Shown here piece after piece: positions 33,301 to 61,970 of a stretch of DNA of 64,000 nt. Below the pieces are notes generated by a model. That model worked only from the letters and a program-made list of their open reading frames with translations, ran no database searches and had not been told where the DNA came from. The stretch spans positions 9,176,001 to 9,240,000 of the forward strand of contig NC_047068.1 in NCBI RefSeq assembly GCF_902459465.1, read 5' to 3'. The first letter of the stretch is position 1, and every line of letters starts with the position of its first letter. This stretch comes from Asterias rubens. Lineage: Eukaryota > Echinodermata > Asteroidea > Forcipulatida > Asteriidae. The translations under genes were made by a program, and so were the position numbers.

Positions 33301-36300
33301 CTGACCCATTTCGTGTTGTTCCTAGAAAGAAGCTGTTTAAGCATTCCATCAATACAAGATTAAGATCCATCTCAAATCAAAATTACACAACTTTGCAATC
33401 TCTTTCTAAAAAATTATCGCACATCACATGTATCCATGTTCCTTCTCCCATGAGGAGTCCTTCGCTCTGACCTGACCCATTTCGTGTTGTTCCTAGAAAG
33501 AAGCTGTTTAAGCATTCCATCAATACAATATTAAGATCCATCTCAAATCAAAGTTACACAACTTTGCAATCTCTTTCTAAAAAATTATCGCACACACACA
33601 TGTATCCATGTTCCTTCTCCCATGAGGAGTCCTTCGCTCTGACCTGACCCATTTCGTGTTGTTCCTAGAAAGAAGCTGTTTAAGCATTCCATCAATACAA
33701 TATTAAGATCCATCTCAAATCAAAATTACACAACTTTGCAATCTCTTTCTAAAAAATGTTCGCACACACATGTATCCATGTTCCTTCCATCCTGAGGAAT
33801 CCCTCCCTCTCACTTGACCTTAATGAGTGTTGTTTTCTTAGAAAGAAGCTGTTCAATCATTCCACCAATACAATATTAAGATCCATATTTAATCCATAGT
33901 TACAAAAGTTTGCAATCTCTTACTAGAAACAAGTTAACAAGTCTTTTGTGTGATTTTTAAATGTTTCAGTGCAATCACCTTTTTATATTGTAATTATATT
34001 TTTTATCGTTGGCAGGGGTCTGGTTTTACACATCTTTTGATGAAAGTTTTTATACTTTTGTTTTAACCTTGGCAGCTCCCTTACAACTTGTAACTATTGT
34101 GTATGTCTAAAGATTTAAAATAAAATAAAATAAATAAATAACATTTTGGCAATCATTTTGCATAAATGTTGTCACGAGAATCGTCTGTGAGAATGCCTTC
34201 AAGAGAAGTCATTACACAAGATTCAACCCAGACAAAACAAATAATGTGCTTACATGAAAATATTTCGTTGTAAGTAAAAAAATAAAATAAAACTGCATTG
34301 TGGAAAATTTTTCTACATTAGCGTTAAATTCAGCAACACAGGTCTATAAACATAACATGGTTCTTTGAACATAATCAGAAAGAACCCCAATACTCTGACG
34401 ATGGTTTTAATTATACGAATTTTCGTATAGGTTTTGCTTTGCTTCTGGTCGCCATTCATGAGATTGGACATAGCCTTGGACTGAGTCATTCCTACATGGA
34501 GAATAGTGTGATGTGGCCTTACTACAAGAATGCCCCTACCAAAGGCTATACACTACCAGAGTTTGACGTACAAAACATCCAATCAATCTATGGTAAGTTT
34601 GTACACAGTTTTGTTTATAAATCCAATGCTTATCAGCCTGTGCCTAAAAATGATACGAATTCCGTATTTAGCTAATTATAGTAATTTGTTGAACATTTTG
34701 TTTGGAAATTAGTTTTATGGCATGGCATGGCCGAGTGGATAAGAGCACCGGGCTCAAGGTCCAGTGTTTCTGTTCAGCAGAGTGTGGGTTCAAGAGTCGC
34801 GACACTATTGTGTCCTTTAGCAAGACGCTTAACCATTATTGCTGCGTTCTGCGGATGGGACGTAAAGCCGTAGGTACCGTGTGCTGTGTAATGCCCGTAA
34901 AGAACCCATGTGCACCTGTTATACAGGGAAAGGGTTCGCCCCAGTGGATCGGCAGCAGTGCTCCAAATCACATTGAGTACCTGTGTTGTAAAGGGAAAAT
35001 GTCTCATACATCAATACGTATCTCAATCACTGTCCGTTTGGCAACTTATGTTCTGATTTTCCTTCAAATTGATCTGAAGGTCTAGGTTACGGCTCTCTGT
35101 CTGAAACCGGAATGGTTGCGATGAGCAAGCCAGTGGGTCGAGCTGAGCCTAAAGACGGCAGAAATAAAAAGCAACTGCCTGATGCTGCCACCGCTGCAAT
35201 GTGCCAAGAACCTTACACGGCATTGTTGAAGATGGACACGGAGTTGTTTGCCTTCAGAGTAAGTTGAATTCCCCCTTTTTTTTTGCGATATTTCATTTGT
35301 TGGCCCTTTGCTTTTGACGTGCAAAAAATGATACAAATTCTTGAATATCGTGGACGGGTGTTTGGGACCTCTATCCAGCTGTACAAAAAGTCTCCCATTT
35401 GAGAAGGCTATGGTTTGAATAAAATAAACAAACAAATTGTATGTCAACAATCAGAGGAACCTGACAAATAGTACCACCAGGTAAAACAGGTCATGGGTTC
35501 TGATGCTTCACCACAGGGTTTTAAGTAAAACTTTCCATATTCCGAAGGATTTTCTTGATTTCAAACAGGGTTTGCTTAAAAAAAGTGTCTGGAACTATTT
35601 ATACTTTTATGCAAGTTTTAAGATGCGGAGAATAACCCTGTTGTCAAGTCTTTTGTTCCCCTATCACTATCAGCTCCAAGAAAAAGACGGAGGCGGGAAA
35701 GCGTGGGGGATAGGGGGTTAAATATACGGCGACCTTATTGTTTCCCTCTTTTATTTTGGCAGGACAACATGGTATGGCGTATTCGTATCAAAGATAGACA
35801 ATTGTTGTCACCAGCGAAAGGTGAATCGGCCAAACGCTATTGGAATGCGATGCCGAGTAAGATCACCGCCGCGTACCAGCGACATGATGGCAATGTTGTC
35901 TTCTTTAAAGGTAATTGGGGGTTAGGGATTACTTTCTCAGAAATGGGTGATGGTTTGGGTGTGTTTGTTTGTTTGTTTGTTTGTTTGTTTGTTTGTTTGT
36001 TTGTTTGTTTGTTTGTTCATTGGTTTGGGTGAGCTTCCCGTCAAGGGAACTCGGCAAACTTCCACAAGGGGATATAAACAATAAGCTGGTAACAACCAAT
36101 CTCACTCACACAAACATTGGTTTAAAGCCATTGGACACTTTCGGTAAACAGTTTTGTCCAAGTCCCACACTTCGTGTATCACAACTTCTATATAAAAATA
36201 ACAAACCTGTGAAAATTTAGGCTCAATCGGTCATCGGAGTCAGGAGAAAAAAACGGGAAAACCCACTCTTGTTTCCGCGCGTTTTGCCGTGTCATGACAT

Positions 36301-37876
36301 GTGTTTAAAATAAATCCGTAATTCTCGCTAAAGAGAATTTGTATTGTTTTACCGTTTTATCAAAAAGTAAAGCATTTCATGGACTAATATTTCAAGAGAA
36401 GTCTTTCACCATTACCTTCTGTAAACCCTGTAAATTATTTGTAAATCTGTGAACTTTTTTTGTTTTGTCTGTACCGAAAGGGTCCAATGGCTTTAACGTC
36501 TATGGTTATGAATTGCACAAATCAAGAAATTGTGATTTTATAGACGACATTTCTATAGTAATTTTAAAATGAGCATTTAGCTAGGGGATTCGAACCCACA
36601 ACCTTGTAATTGCAGGTCCTATACAGTCTAACCTGGTCCACTGGTTTAGGTTTGTGCTACATCGATGTGTTGGCTACATTGACGTGTATTTCTAAACACT
36701 GTATACTCAGTACTTAACCGAGAAAATCAAATCGGGTGGGATTCGAACCCACGACTTTTGCATTGACAGAGCAGATTTCGCAACACATTACCAACGAGCA
36801 ACCCGGTGGCTAGAGGCAGTTTGAATCCTATATGGTTGCAGCATGTACCACAGCGATTTTAATGTAAGTCATTTTCTTCTTCCAACATAAAGGGGACAAA
36901 TATTACGTGTACAAAGGGAAGAATCGGGAGGGTCGTCCGGGGCAAATCAGCAGCATGGGTGTGAAGAGACCAATGACTGCACTGAGGGCCAGCCACCTAG
37001 CACCCAATAAGGCTTATCTATTACGAGGTTCTGAGGTGTGGCTGTACGACGAAGGAGCCGGGACTGTGGATCATGGGTACCCCAAGCCAGCCAGCGAGGT
37101 TTGGGGAGACCTACCGGCGGGGATCACAGGAGGCGAGATGCTGGATTCCGGTAGGCTATTAACAAGTTTGAAACAGAACAGTAGGAACAACACCATATAA
37201 TATAACAAGCAATGAGTTACACGTGCTTGCAATGGAAGCCATTGCCCCAGTTGCCCCTGGTCTTGGTGCTCTTCAAAAATGTCCCATTGACTTTAAGATT
37301 TTCCGATTGAAGTGCCCTTTCAATTCGTTCAAAGATGAGATTCCAAGACTGATATCACTTTCCGGTACGGACATTTCAAGATATTATTGAGCTAAGCAAT
37401 CACGGTATGTTCTTAAGGCTAAAGTTTGAAGTATCGAACATCAAACTAGGTAGGCTTTCAAATTAAATCTACATTTTTTTAAGGTTTATGATTACCAGTC
37501 CGATAAAGTTACAGAGAAATCTAGTCAAGTAAGATTAATTGGCACTCAATCCATAAACCTAAAACTGTAGAATTGGCAGCAGAGAAGGTTTTGGAAAAAA
37601 CAAAAACAGTTAAACAAATCAAACGGTGCAGCTTTCTCAACACCTACAACAAAAGGTGCACAAAAATGTGTATGCAGCAGGTCCAGACTTCATTGTGTTT
37701 TTCTTATCATCTTATTTTGTTTGCTTTCTTCCCATATCTCTCTTTCTTTCACTGCAGAAACCACGATATTCTTGAAAGGCACCCGATATTTTGAAATGGA
37801 CAATAACAACAGAGTGACATCACCACGTGGGAACCAATCAAATCTATTTAGTGTGCACTTTCTTGGCTGTAAGTAG
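30374..37876 (+). CDS. Matrix metalloproteinase with hemopexin domain (secreted, M10A)
   Basis: Eight exons: 30374-30496, 31420-31715, 32353-32669, 34431-34592, 35086-35258, 35763-35910, 36893-37150, 37758-37876; 531 aa. A signal peptide ([20 protein letters not shown]) comes first. The propeptide holds the cysteine switch KPRCGCPDV (Cys99). The catalytic zinc motif is [11 protein letters not shown] (His255, 259, 265; Glu256) and the Met-turn is SVMWPYY. A linker of about 40 residues follows, then a four-blade hemopexin domain bounded by Cys339 (MCQEP) and Cys530 (FLGCK). The protein ends two residues after the last blade Cys, with no membrane or GPI segment, so it is secreted. No furin site separates propeptide and catalytic domain, so activation would need another protease or chemical opening of the switch. 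An in-frame ATG at 30350 adds eight residues; 30374 has the better context (G at -3). The exon 3 donor is GGTGAG at 32670; read-through beyond it runs towards a tandem array. It cleaves matrix proteins by family; the substrate is unknown. Confidence 0.92.
31025..31405 (-). mobile_element. 3' end of a LINE reverse-transcriptase frame, broken
   Basis: On the minus strand [10 protein letters not shown] (31368-31339) is followed by [18 protein letters not shown] and [19 protein letters not shown] to a stop at 31027-31025. This order is typical of the C-terminus of non-LTR retrotransposon ORF2 proteins. About 130 extra bases with an (AAAT)n-like tail separate the two motifs. It lies in intron 1 of the plus-strand MMP, opposite in direction. 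No upstream RT core is present. Confidence 0.7.
31165..31330 (-). mobile_element. Probable retroelement tail inserted into the LINE remnant
   Basis: Read on the minus strand: GTTGCTGGGCACCTCTGAAAAAC, then CCCAGGGTTAAGAAGAAATAAATAAATAAAATAG. The A-rich tail points the same way as the LINE. Confidence 0.4.
32080..32255 (-). mobile_element. SINE 3' part (uninterrupted relative)
   Basis: CTTCCCGTCAAGGAATATCGGCAAACTCCCACAAGGGGATATAAAC, then CTAGTTTAACGTCTATG. The same order is seen, split by an insertion, at 36020-36121 and 36497-36560, and reversed at 44870-44975. Confidence 0.65.
32727..33930. repeat. 171-bp tandem array in intron 3 of the plus-strand MMP
   Basis: Seven units starting at TATCGCACATCACATG (32731, 32902, 33073, 33244, 33415, 33586, about 33758). 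The first six are nearly identical; the seventh is diverged. Each contains TTCCTAGAAAGAAGC, a possible cryptic splice acceptor. The unit is divisible by three, so frames stay open across copies, but the donor at 32670 lies before the array and no coding role is indicated. Confidence 0.93.
34013..34142 (+). mobile_element. Retroelement 3' end with (AAAAT)n tail
   Basis: Matches 17338-17469 with a few differences. Lies in intron 3 of the plus-strand MMP. Confidence 0.6.
34722..35008 (+). mobile_element. tRNA-derived SINE in intron 4 of the plus-strand MMP
   Basis: Head GGCCGAGTGGATAAGAGC (A box) and GGGTTCAAGAG (B box), then the body AGCAAGACGCTTAACC..GGATGGGACGTAAAGCCG..AGGGTTCGCCCC. It ends 77 bases before the exon 5 acceptor. 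It is not a functional tRNA: the cloverleaf is imperfect and the body continues past it. Confidence 0.75.
35957..36016. repeat. (GTTT)n microsatellite
   Basis: About 14 tandem TTTG/GTTT units immediately before a SINE end on the minus strand, probably its expanded tail. Confidence 0.9.
36020..36650 (-). mobile_element. tRNA-derived SINE split by a family D element
   Basis: Minus-strand SINE: the B box (GGGTTCGAATCCCC) and A-box-like part are at about 36585-36650, the body is at 36497-36560, and the tail is at 36020-36121. The body is interrupted by the element at 36122-36496. Confidence 0.7.
36122..36496. mobile_element. Family D element inserted in a SINE
   Basis: TTTAAAGCCATTGGACAC to GTCCAATGGCTTTAA. 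The flanks join to GGTTTAACGTCTATG, the uninterrupted form of which is at 32188-32205, so a TTAA duplication can be read. Confidence 0.88.
36725..36835 (-). mobile_element. tRNA-like SINE head
   Basis: On the minus strand, an A-box-like GTTGCTCGTTGGTAATG and a B box GTGGGTTCGAATCCCACC. It ends just before exon 7 of the plus-strand MMP. Confidence 0.55.
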
Positions 37877-40329
37877 GGCGAGACCTAAAAAAATAAATCT
37901 GCTGAGCCTATTTTTGTCAAATTAAACCACTGGTAGCAGTAGGGCTAGGATGATGCTTGATTCGAAACTATTATTGTCTGGTTAATTCAACAAAACTTTA
38001 ATTTACTACGATTAAGCAAGACCGCCTTTCTTCTGGTCACGTCAGAAGAGGGCGCTATACCAATGTACAGCTTACCCGAGGGTGCACTGTTATAGCCCCC
38101 ATGGTGCACTACACTATGTGCTTCCATAGCCAACCGATGCTAAAGTTAATGTTTTAATAATTACCACCACTCTTTAAATCTCAACAAAATAATTTAACAT
38201 TTCCCAGTCACTGGAAAACAAACTAAATAATGCTTGTGACAACTGAACTTAATTTTTCTTTTCAAATTGTGGTAGGCTTAGCAAATTGGATTTTCAACAC
38301 GGGATCATCAGGATGTATTTTGTTTACACTGAATATTTTAAAAGGATTTTAATCATTATTATTTATACATATAAGTGTTTTTCTTTCTTAACTCGCCCCC
38401 CCCCCTCCCCCAAGGAAAACTGTTTAGAATAACATCTACGTATTTTACCTGTACGGCCCAAAACGAAACAAAACAGAAGCTCTTCAAATTTAGAAAATTT
38501 CAGTAGCAAAACGACTGCGCGGTTGGGGGGGGGGGGGGGGACACACATCTACAACAAAACACAAAGTGTGGGCTTCCTTTCTTTCATAGTAATCAACATT
38601 TTTGAAGAAACAAAGGAAATAAATGGGAAGCCCAGAATCAACGGCCACGCCAATGTGGGGGTAGACTGTACATCTGACGTCACACTTCGAGGATCGTGAA
38701 CAACTCCAAAACCGGCGTGAAGTTTAATCTTCGACCCCAGTCATTTCAGATAGAGACACGCAGTCAAATTATATTGCGGACGTGACAGCAGTGTACTGTT
38801 AGGGCATAATGGATGCATGTTGATCCAATATCACAGTATCCAATGGAATCACTGGATCTGCCAGCAGGGATCTGTCTTTATCCTTGCGGATAAAGATGGG
38901 GGTTCAATACTCTACTGACTACACGACAGTAAACATTGAGGGCGGTATACTTGGATATTATTGGTTTGATGATCAGCAGAGAGACCGTCAGTGTTGTTTT
39001 GTTGGTGTTGTTCATTGTTTTGCCATCGGGATAATGTCATTAACGTATACCAGTAGTCACCCTATAATCGGTTAACTTTAGATTCTGGTAGCTTTCAAAG
39101 AAACTGTCAAAACTGCAAATTAACTAACTATATAAATGTCAAGTCCATAAAGTGATTCGATAACTCAGGAAAACTCCTTTAATGGGAATGTACATTATTT
39201 TTTTAACGTTAACACGCAAATAAATAAAACTACAAAATAGGAATCTTATTATTACTGAATATTTTAGCTTTCTTTTCTTAACGGCTTGTGGACATTTTGG
39301 TTTATTATTGCGCAAATTATTGCTCTTTGTAAAAGAAAATATCGCGCTTGAAGTTGGTGCGAGACTTGCGAAGCCTAATGCAGGCCGGATATCCATGTAA
39401 ACGAGTTTAAATAACTCTGCAATGTATGTTTGGTTTGCTGTAACACCATGTGTGTATCTACAAAATAGAAAATAGACTGGACTCCTCTTTTAGCTTATAG
39501 GATCGTTATTAACTGTACTGCCGCGGAGTCAGTTCTGAATTAGTCTCAACGTTTCTACTAGCTTGCTCTAGTCATCGTCAGGAGACTGAAGAGGTAAGAG
39601 GAGAGTGGGCTTGCTTACTCTGCAATAACCTAATACATGTAACATAAAATACTGATGTTGGTTTTGCAAAGTGAGGTAACCATCACTGTGTGTTATATCT
39701 ACTTACTGCGGTGTATAATTCGTTATTTTCGCTTTTTATTCTACTGCCGCGGCGTGGATATGATTTCGGAATTCGGGAGACTACTTAAAATACAAAATTC
39801 TGTGCAAAATATTATAACATTAAGTGCGTTTTACACCACCGGTTACCAACTGGCTCATAAGGCCTTGTTTTGGTTCAAATTACTATGTGTATGTACTTAG
39901 TTAAAATCCCATTTCCCTTACTTCTAAGAGTGTATGCTGGAGAAACATCATTTAAAGCTTGATTGGCCAGGACATGGTCGTTTACCCGCCAGATTTCTTA
40001 CAACATAAACCGGTCCGCTGTCTCAAAGGGTTTTCCACACTGGCTTGTTCAACAACGACTGGTGGTGTTAGCCGAGGGGAAAACGGACGACGAGCGTTTT
40101 TGGCGCGTGGCTCATTAGTAAGAGTCTAGTTAAACCACACCAACAACAATAGCCGACCAATAGAAGAAATCAAGACACCATAATAGGCCAAGTTGGCCAG
40201 TACCACATTGATATAATTTTTGTTCAATTCATAATATAATTTCTTCTATTGAATTACAATAAATCTATGTATAAAGACAGCCCATCGGAGCTTAATCATA
40301 TGAACCACATGAAGCACATGTCAGCCCGA
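37877..40329. other. Intergenic between the convergent MMPs (left part)
   Basis: AT-rich. Contains a C-run (38396-38411) and a G-run (38525-38540) and short inverted words (ACTGCCGCGG at 39520 and 39745). No gene recognised. Confidence 0.5.
37892..37897 (+). other. Candidate polyadenylation signal of the plus-strand MMP
   Basis: AATAAA begins 16 bases after the TAG at 37874-37876. It is very close, so a later signal may be the one used. Confidence 0.25.
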
Positions 40330-40717
40330 TTAAAGACACTGGACACTATTGGCAATATTGTCAAAGACCAGTCTTCTCACACGATGTACCTCAGCATATG
40401 CATAAAGTAACAATCCTGTGAAAATTTGAGCTCAATTGGTCGTCGAAGTTGCGAGATAATAATGAAAGAAAAAACATCATTGTCACACGAAGTTGTGTGC
40501 TTTCAGATGCTTGATTTCGAGACCCCAAATTCTAAATCTGAGGTCTTGAAATCAAATTCCTGGAAAATTGCCTCTTTCTCGAAAACTACGTCACTTTAGA
40601 GGGAGCCGTTTCTCACTATGTTTTATACCATCAACCTCTCCCCATTACTCGTCACCAAGTAAGGTTTTATGCAACAAAATATTTTGAGAAATTACCAATA
40701 GTGTCCACTGCCATTAA
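40330..40717. mobile_element. Family A element between the convergent MMPs
   Basis: TTAAAGACACTGGACACTATTGG to CCACTGCCATTAA. Confidence 0.86.
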
Positions 40718-42145
40718 GAGTGGTTGCTCCCTATTTGGCCAAAGTAACATTACGCACTACTTACTTATGCACACATGATTCAATAATACACAAAAATGAG
40801 CTAATAACTGAACAAGATATGTACACACTGATTATATGTATCGGTACAAAGCATTATTTACAAAAGATTTCAAAATAGATCATTAAAATGTATTATGTTT
40901 TTTAGATGTGAGACGTTCTAGAACAGAATGTAGTTACGTAACGCCATAAAATAAAAACGTGTGGAAGGGCTTCCTGTATGTGTTCATTTGCAAAACTTTT
41001 CGAACGCCCACAAAATTTAAGCGACGCCACATTTCAGCACTTAACTGTTTTAACTGTTTTAAAAGTGTTCGAAGACCACAGTCCCTTGGAACAAAAAATT
41101 GCAAAAACATATTTCACTGTGACGTCGATGATAGACTCAAGCACAATGCAGGCAATTGGTCTGGGAGGCATTAATGCTTAATAGTGTATTTATCTAAGCT
41201 GCACGCGCGTTTTCGAAAAAAGCACACTGTGAAACTGCACTCAGCTATCACTCTATGAAGCGGTCTCCCGCAATTGCGCGAGCAAAATTTATCGCAATTT
41301 CAGATGATATTATTCGAAAGAGGAAGATGACGATGTGACTTTAAATCATTGCTAATGAGTACAGTGCTTTTTTACATCAATCTTTAGACGGTGGGAAGGA
41401 GCAGCATTTCGTGCAATTTAAAGTTATTTTCTTGTGAAAGACACCCATTTTGCAATAGAGGCTTTGGTAGTTGCGAATGCTTAGTGTACTTTTCTCAATT
41501 GGATTCATGTTTTTTTTCCACAACCACATAATCTACGATCAGACGTATTGCTCACCTAAGCCGTGCATGATCTATATAAAGGCGAACACGTGAAACATAT
41601 ACCACAACATTCTGTCGTATATAGCCGTTAGAAGGACTGCATCAAGGCTAAGTGACGCAATTATATTATTCTTTACTTTTCTTTTCTTTGATTAATGTGC
41701 TATCTTACCTTAACAACACTCAGAGTAAAAGACAATCTGCTCCATTCGCCATTTGCACAGATCCGCCACGAGCCTGCATGGCTTATGCTCTATTTGTGCT
41801 GTATTTATGCATGTGTTTTGTAAAGTCTCCTTACATAACCATGACAATACAGTTATGTAATGCTTCTCCTCACTGCTGTCCCAAATTCCAGGCTCTACAA
41901 GCAAATGGCTGACCGCGCAAAGGGCGAATGACTAAACATAATGACACGTCATTTCTCTTTTGATCATTTTGAGCAAGTCCATTACTTAGTATAATATGTG
42001 TCTCTTATACCGGAACGTCTACAAAAGAAAGACAACCACGGGCATTTTGCCTACCACAGGCATTTTGCCTACAGTGCGTGATTGTGTAGTACGTGTGCTT
42101 AGTAATCCGGATTTAAGAATTTCGAATATAATACAAACGTATAGA
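40718..42145. other. Intergenic, no supported gene
   Basis: A TATATAAAGG at 41571-41580 is followed by a Cys-containing frame of 87 codons from 41652, but that frame starts with GTG and has no family resemblance. It could hold a terminal exon of an unknown gene; not supported. Confidence 0.35.
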
Positions 42146-42151
42146 TTTATT
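42146..42151 (-). other. Candidate polyadenylation signal of the minus-strand MMP
   Basis: TTTATT on the plus strand reads AATAAA on the minus strand, 38 bases beyond the TGA at 42189. This would give a very short 3' untranslated region. Motif only. Confidence 0.35.
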
Positions 42152-42188
42152 ACAAAAAACTAAATATTATACAAAGCTACGATTGAGA

Positions 42189-58707
<16,519 letters not shown>

Positions 58708-60238
58708 CTGCGGGGGATAACAGATAAACAAGTCTGAAACCATGTGTGAAAGGTATTAATGTGCACATGGGTTTATTTTGAATGTTGCGACACGCACATG
58801 AACAAGTTAAGTGGTGTCATAACCTTTTGAAACATTAGAGTCGCAAATGTGTCGCATTTACACTTACGGACACTCACTGGTTTGTCACGTCATTTATTTC
58901 AAGTCAACTGCACTCTCCATGTCAAGCATGTGGATTTGCTATGGGGATAAGCAGCACAAACGATCTTGGAATAAATCAAGGAATTCATTATCAATGTTAG
59001 GAACGAGGTTGAAGTGGAAAACGGGTGGCATTAGCTCATGCTTTATTTCCTACAGTTCGTTTGTTATGTTTTGTATAGACGATGACAAGAAATTCTACTG
59101 TTGTTCCATGGTGTCACATTGTGCGGCCGCATCGCGTGACCCCGTGCATTCGCGTCGCGTCGATCGGCTAGGTGTCCTATGGAGAACACCATAATCTGCA
59201 CACCACCCGTTAATTGGTGAAATTTTTTTTTTTTCTTCTTCTGAAAACAGTATACCAGTTTATTATAATAAAAATAATAAAAGGTATTATTTATATTGTG
59301 CTTCAAAGCGCATAACAAAGAATGTTCCACTCATATATACAAAATTATTACCTTTGGTAAATTAATGACCATGAAAACTTGGTTGGTAAAGAAGAGCACT
59401 TGGGAGCTGTTGATATTATCAAACATTAATAGAAATTACCTCCTTTGAATTATTCGAGGTTTAGAGAAAGGGTTAACTCCCCCCTCCCCCCAGAACTTTG
59501 AATCTGACTTAGGCACCTGAAAGCACACACATCTATGCAAACAATGGTGTTATCTCCTGTCATAATTTTCTTGCATCTTCGATGACCAAGAAGATGAGCC
59601 CAAAATGTTGACTCATGTACATGTTTGGTTATTGTAAGGAGGCACACCGATTCAGTATTCTTGTCTTTGACAATTAACAAAAGCACGATACCCTCTGTTT
59701 GAACTCCTGTAACAGTTTCACATGTAAGTTCAACAAAATAATTACGATTATCCGGGTCATTAAAGTAGTTCTTGAAGTGGCCTTGGCAGTTCGCTTATGT
59801 TTAAAACAACAGAGACATACGTGACTGCTGACACCATTTCAAAAATAGAAATCGAAAACGTGAGGTAGCACTAAACATTTTTAGCGTTTAAACTTAGGCA
59901 AACACATTTCTTAAAATAGAGCGAACTTGAGTCAAGGCGATCAGCTCCCCAGTGAAAATTATCGTTATTCCCACTTGGGACGTGTAACGGAAAACGAGCA
60001 CCGGGATAATTAACAAAACCCACGTGCAAATACCGTTTTAACGTAACATTTTTAAGACATAGAGTGCAACTTGTTACACCATGGTTTGGGAAATAATTAA
60101 TTATATTGAACCCCCGCTTTTTGTCATGGGTTTACGAAATGGTGTTAAAAGTGAAGGGTGAATGCATGGTTAGGTATGTGTCACTCCAACGAATATATTT
60201 GGATTAATCAAAACCCGAGTCCATTTTCATAGGGCTGC
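58708..60238. other. Upstream side of the minus-strand MMP, exon 1 not found
   Basis: I looked on the minus strand for a signal-peptide exon ending in phase 0 and saw none convincing. 59344-59700 is a decayed family A element with an AGGCACCTGAAAGCACAC core. Confidence 0.45.
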
Positions 60239-60631
60239 TGTAAAGACATTGGACACTTTTGGTAATTGTCAAAGACCAGTCTTCTCACTTGATGTATCTC
60301 AACTAAGATAGGCACAAAATAAAAAAACCTGTGCAAACTTGAACTCAATTGGTCGTCGAAGTTTTGAGATAATAATGGAAGAAAAAACACCCTGGTCACA
60401 CGAAGATGTGTGCTTTCAGATGCTTAATTACGGGACCACAAAATCTAATTGCGAGGTCTCGAAATCAATTTCTTGGAATATTACTTCTTTCTCGAAAACT
60501 ACGTTACTTCAGATGGAGCCGTTTCTCATACAGTGTTTTATACCATCAGCATCTGTCCATTGCTCGTTTCAAGTATAAGGTTTAATGCTAACAATTATTT
60601 TGAGAAATTACCAAAAGTGTCCACTGTCTTA
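60239..60631. mobile_element. Family A element
   Basis: GTAAAGACATTGGACACTTTTGG to CCAAAAGTGTCCACTGTCTTA. The TTTTGG/CCAAAA variation matches at both ends. Confidence 0.85.
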
Positions 60632-60906
60632 GCACTGAAGTGATGTAGTTTTCGAAAAAAATGTATTTTTCCACTAAAAATTTGATTTCGAGACCTCAGA
60701 TTTAGAATATGAGGTCTCGAAATCAAGCATCTGAAAGCACACAACTTCGTGTGACAAGGATGTTTTTTCTTTCATAGTTATCTCGCAACTTCGACGACCA
60801 ATTGAGCTCAAGTTTTGACAGGCAATTGTTATTTTATGCATATGTTGAGATACACCAAGTGAGAAGACTGGTCTTTGATAATTACCAATAGTGTACAGGG
60901 TCTTTA
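60632..60906. mobile_element. Family A element, left third missing, adjacent
   Basis: Opens at CTGAAGTGATGTAGTTTTCG and ends TAGTGTACAGGGTCTTTAA. It abuts the preceding copy in opposite orientation. Confidence 0.8.
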
Positions 60907-60984
60907 AGTAATTCGAAAAAGAATCAATTCTGACAGGAGTTTTTTAGTGTGTCCTGCTAGCCGCGGTGTAGAACTGCCCCTGTC

Positions 60985-61150
60985 TCCTGGCGCCCTGATT
61001 GGTCTAGCGGTTAAGACATGTGATCTCTATTAAAATGTGGAGGTCGATCCTTCGGGTCTAAATATACTAAATATGACTCGAAGCATTGAGTAATTATCAC
61101 ACATTGGTGTAAGGGTGAAACCAAAATGATTGTCTTCTTTATCCCTGATT
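60985..61150 (+). mobile_element. tRNA-like SINE
   Basis: A box TGGTCTAGCGGTTAAGAC, B box GAGGTCGATCCTTCG. Body is poorly matched to the others. Confidence 0.5.
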
Positions 61151-61713
61151 CTAATATTCCATCAATGGTCCTAAACTGGATGCGTTTTATAGGGTTGTCA
61201 TCATTGTTCTTTGTAGCCTGCAGTCTGGCTCCCGTACCCGTCTATTGCTGCTGACTGCGTGGCCCACTCTTCCCGCGTAAAATAACACGTGTTTGTTATG
61301 TTTACTGATTATTGAATTTGCCTAAGGTTTATTTTATGTGTTATGTATGTATGATGTATGATGTTATAACAATAATTATTTATTTTCATATAACCTTGCC
61401 CAATAACTATGATTAACAAGTGTACGAGTTGAATAATATACAATGAATTTTAAAATATGATTTTTTTCTTTAAAGATAAAATGTGCTCAACTCCTGCAAA
61501 ACAGGACTTTGACGTCAAAATTCGAATTGCATTCGCATTGCAGTATGAACCGGGTTTTGCCCACTATGTTATGAGTTCTTTAAAATACCATATTATTGCC
61601 GAAGCATTTAGACGATGTACCTCAATGGAATAGTAGTGTCGGTGAGCTGATACCTGTAAACAAACCAGAGTCGCTAAAGCTCGCTCTCAATCAAAATAAC
61701 CGGTGTGTTCAAT

Positions 61714-61969
61714 GGGTGCGTTCGCTTAGCTTCCCTGGGTCGACCCGGTCTTCCCCCGGTGCGTTCAAATAGCTCCGACGTCATTCCAGGGGCTCACCCG
61801 GGTCAGCCCCCAGTGTCACTTGGGAGCTGGCCTCAGTTGCATGCCGTCACTAGAGGGCGAGTGTGATCGTTCGATTAGCTCATGTCTTCCTCCAACATTA
61901 GCTCTTGTCAGGGGCTCACCCGAGTGAGTACCGCGGGGTAGACCCAGGGAAGCTAATCGAACGCACCCA
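61714..61969. mobile_element. Family C element
   Basis: GGGTGCGTTCGCTTAGCTTCC to GAAGCTAATCGAACGCACCC. The best-preserved copy in the window, with a tandem extension at its right end. Confidence 0.82.
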
Positions 61970-61970
61970 T

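Noticed and set aside
34722..34800. Possible tRNA gene
   Set aside because: Boxes A and B are present, but the cloverleaf is imperfect and a SINE body follows; the same applies to heads at 36725, 44735, 48425, 50262, 57660 and 60985.
41652..41912. Cys-containing 87-codon frame downstream of a TATA-like word
   Set aside because: Starts with GTG, has no clear signal peptide and no known family; kept only as a note on the intergenic region.
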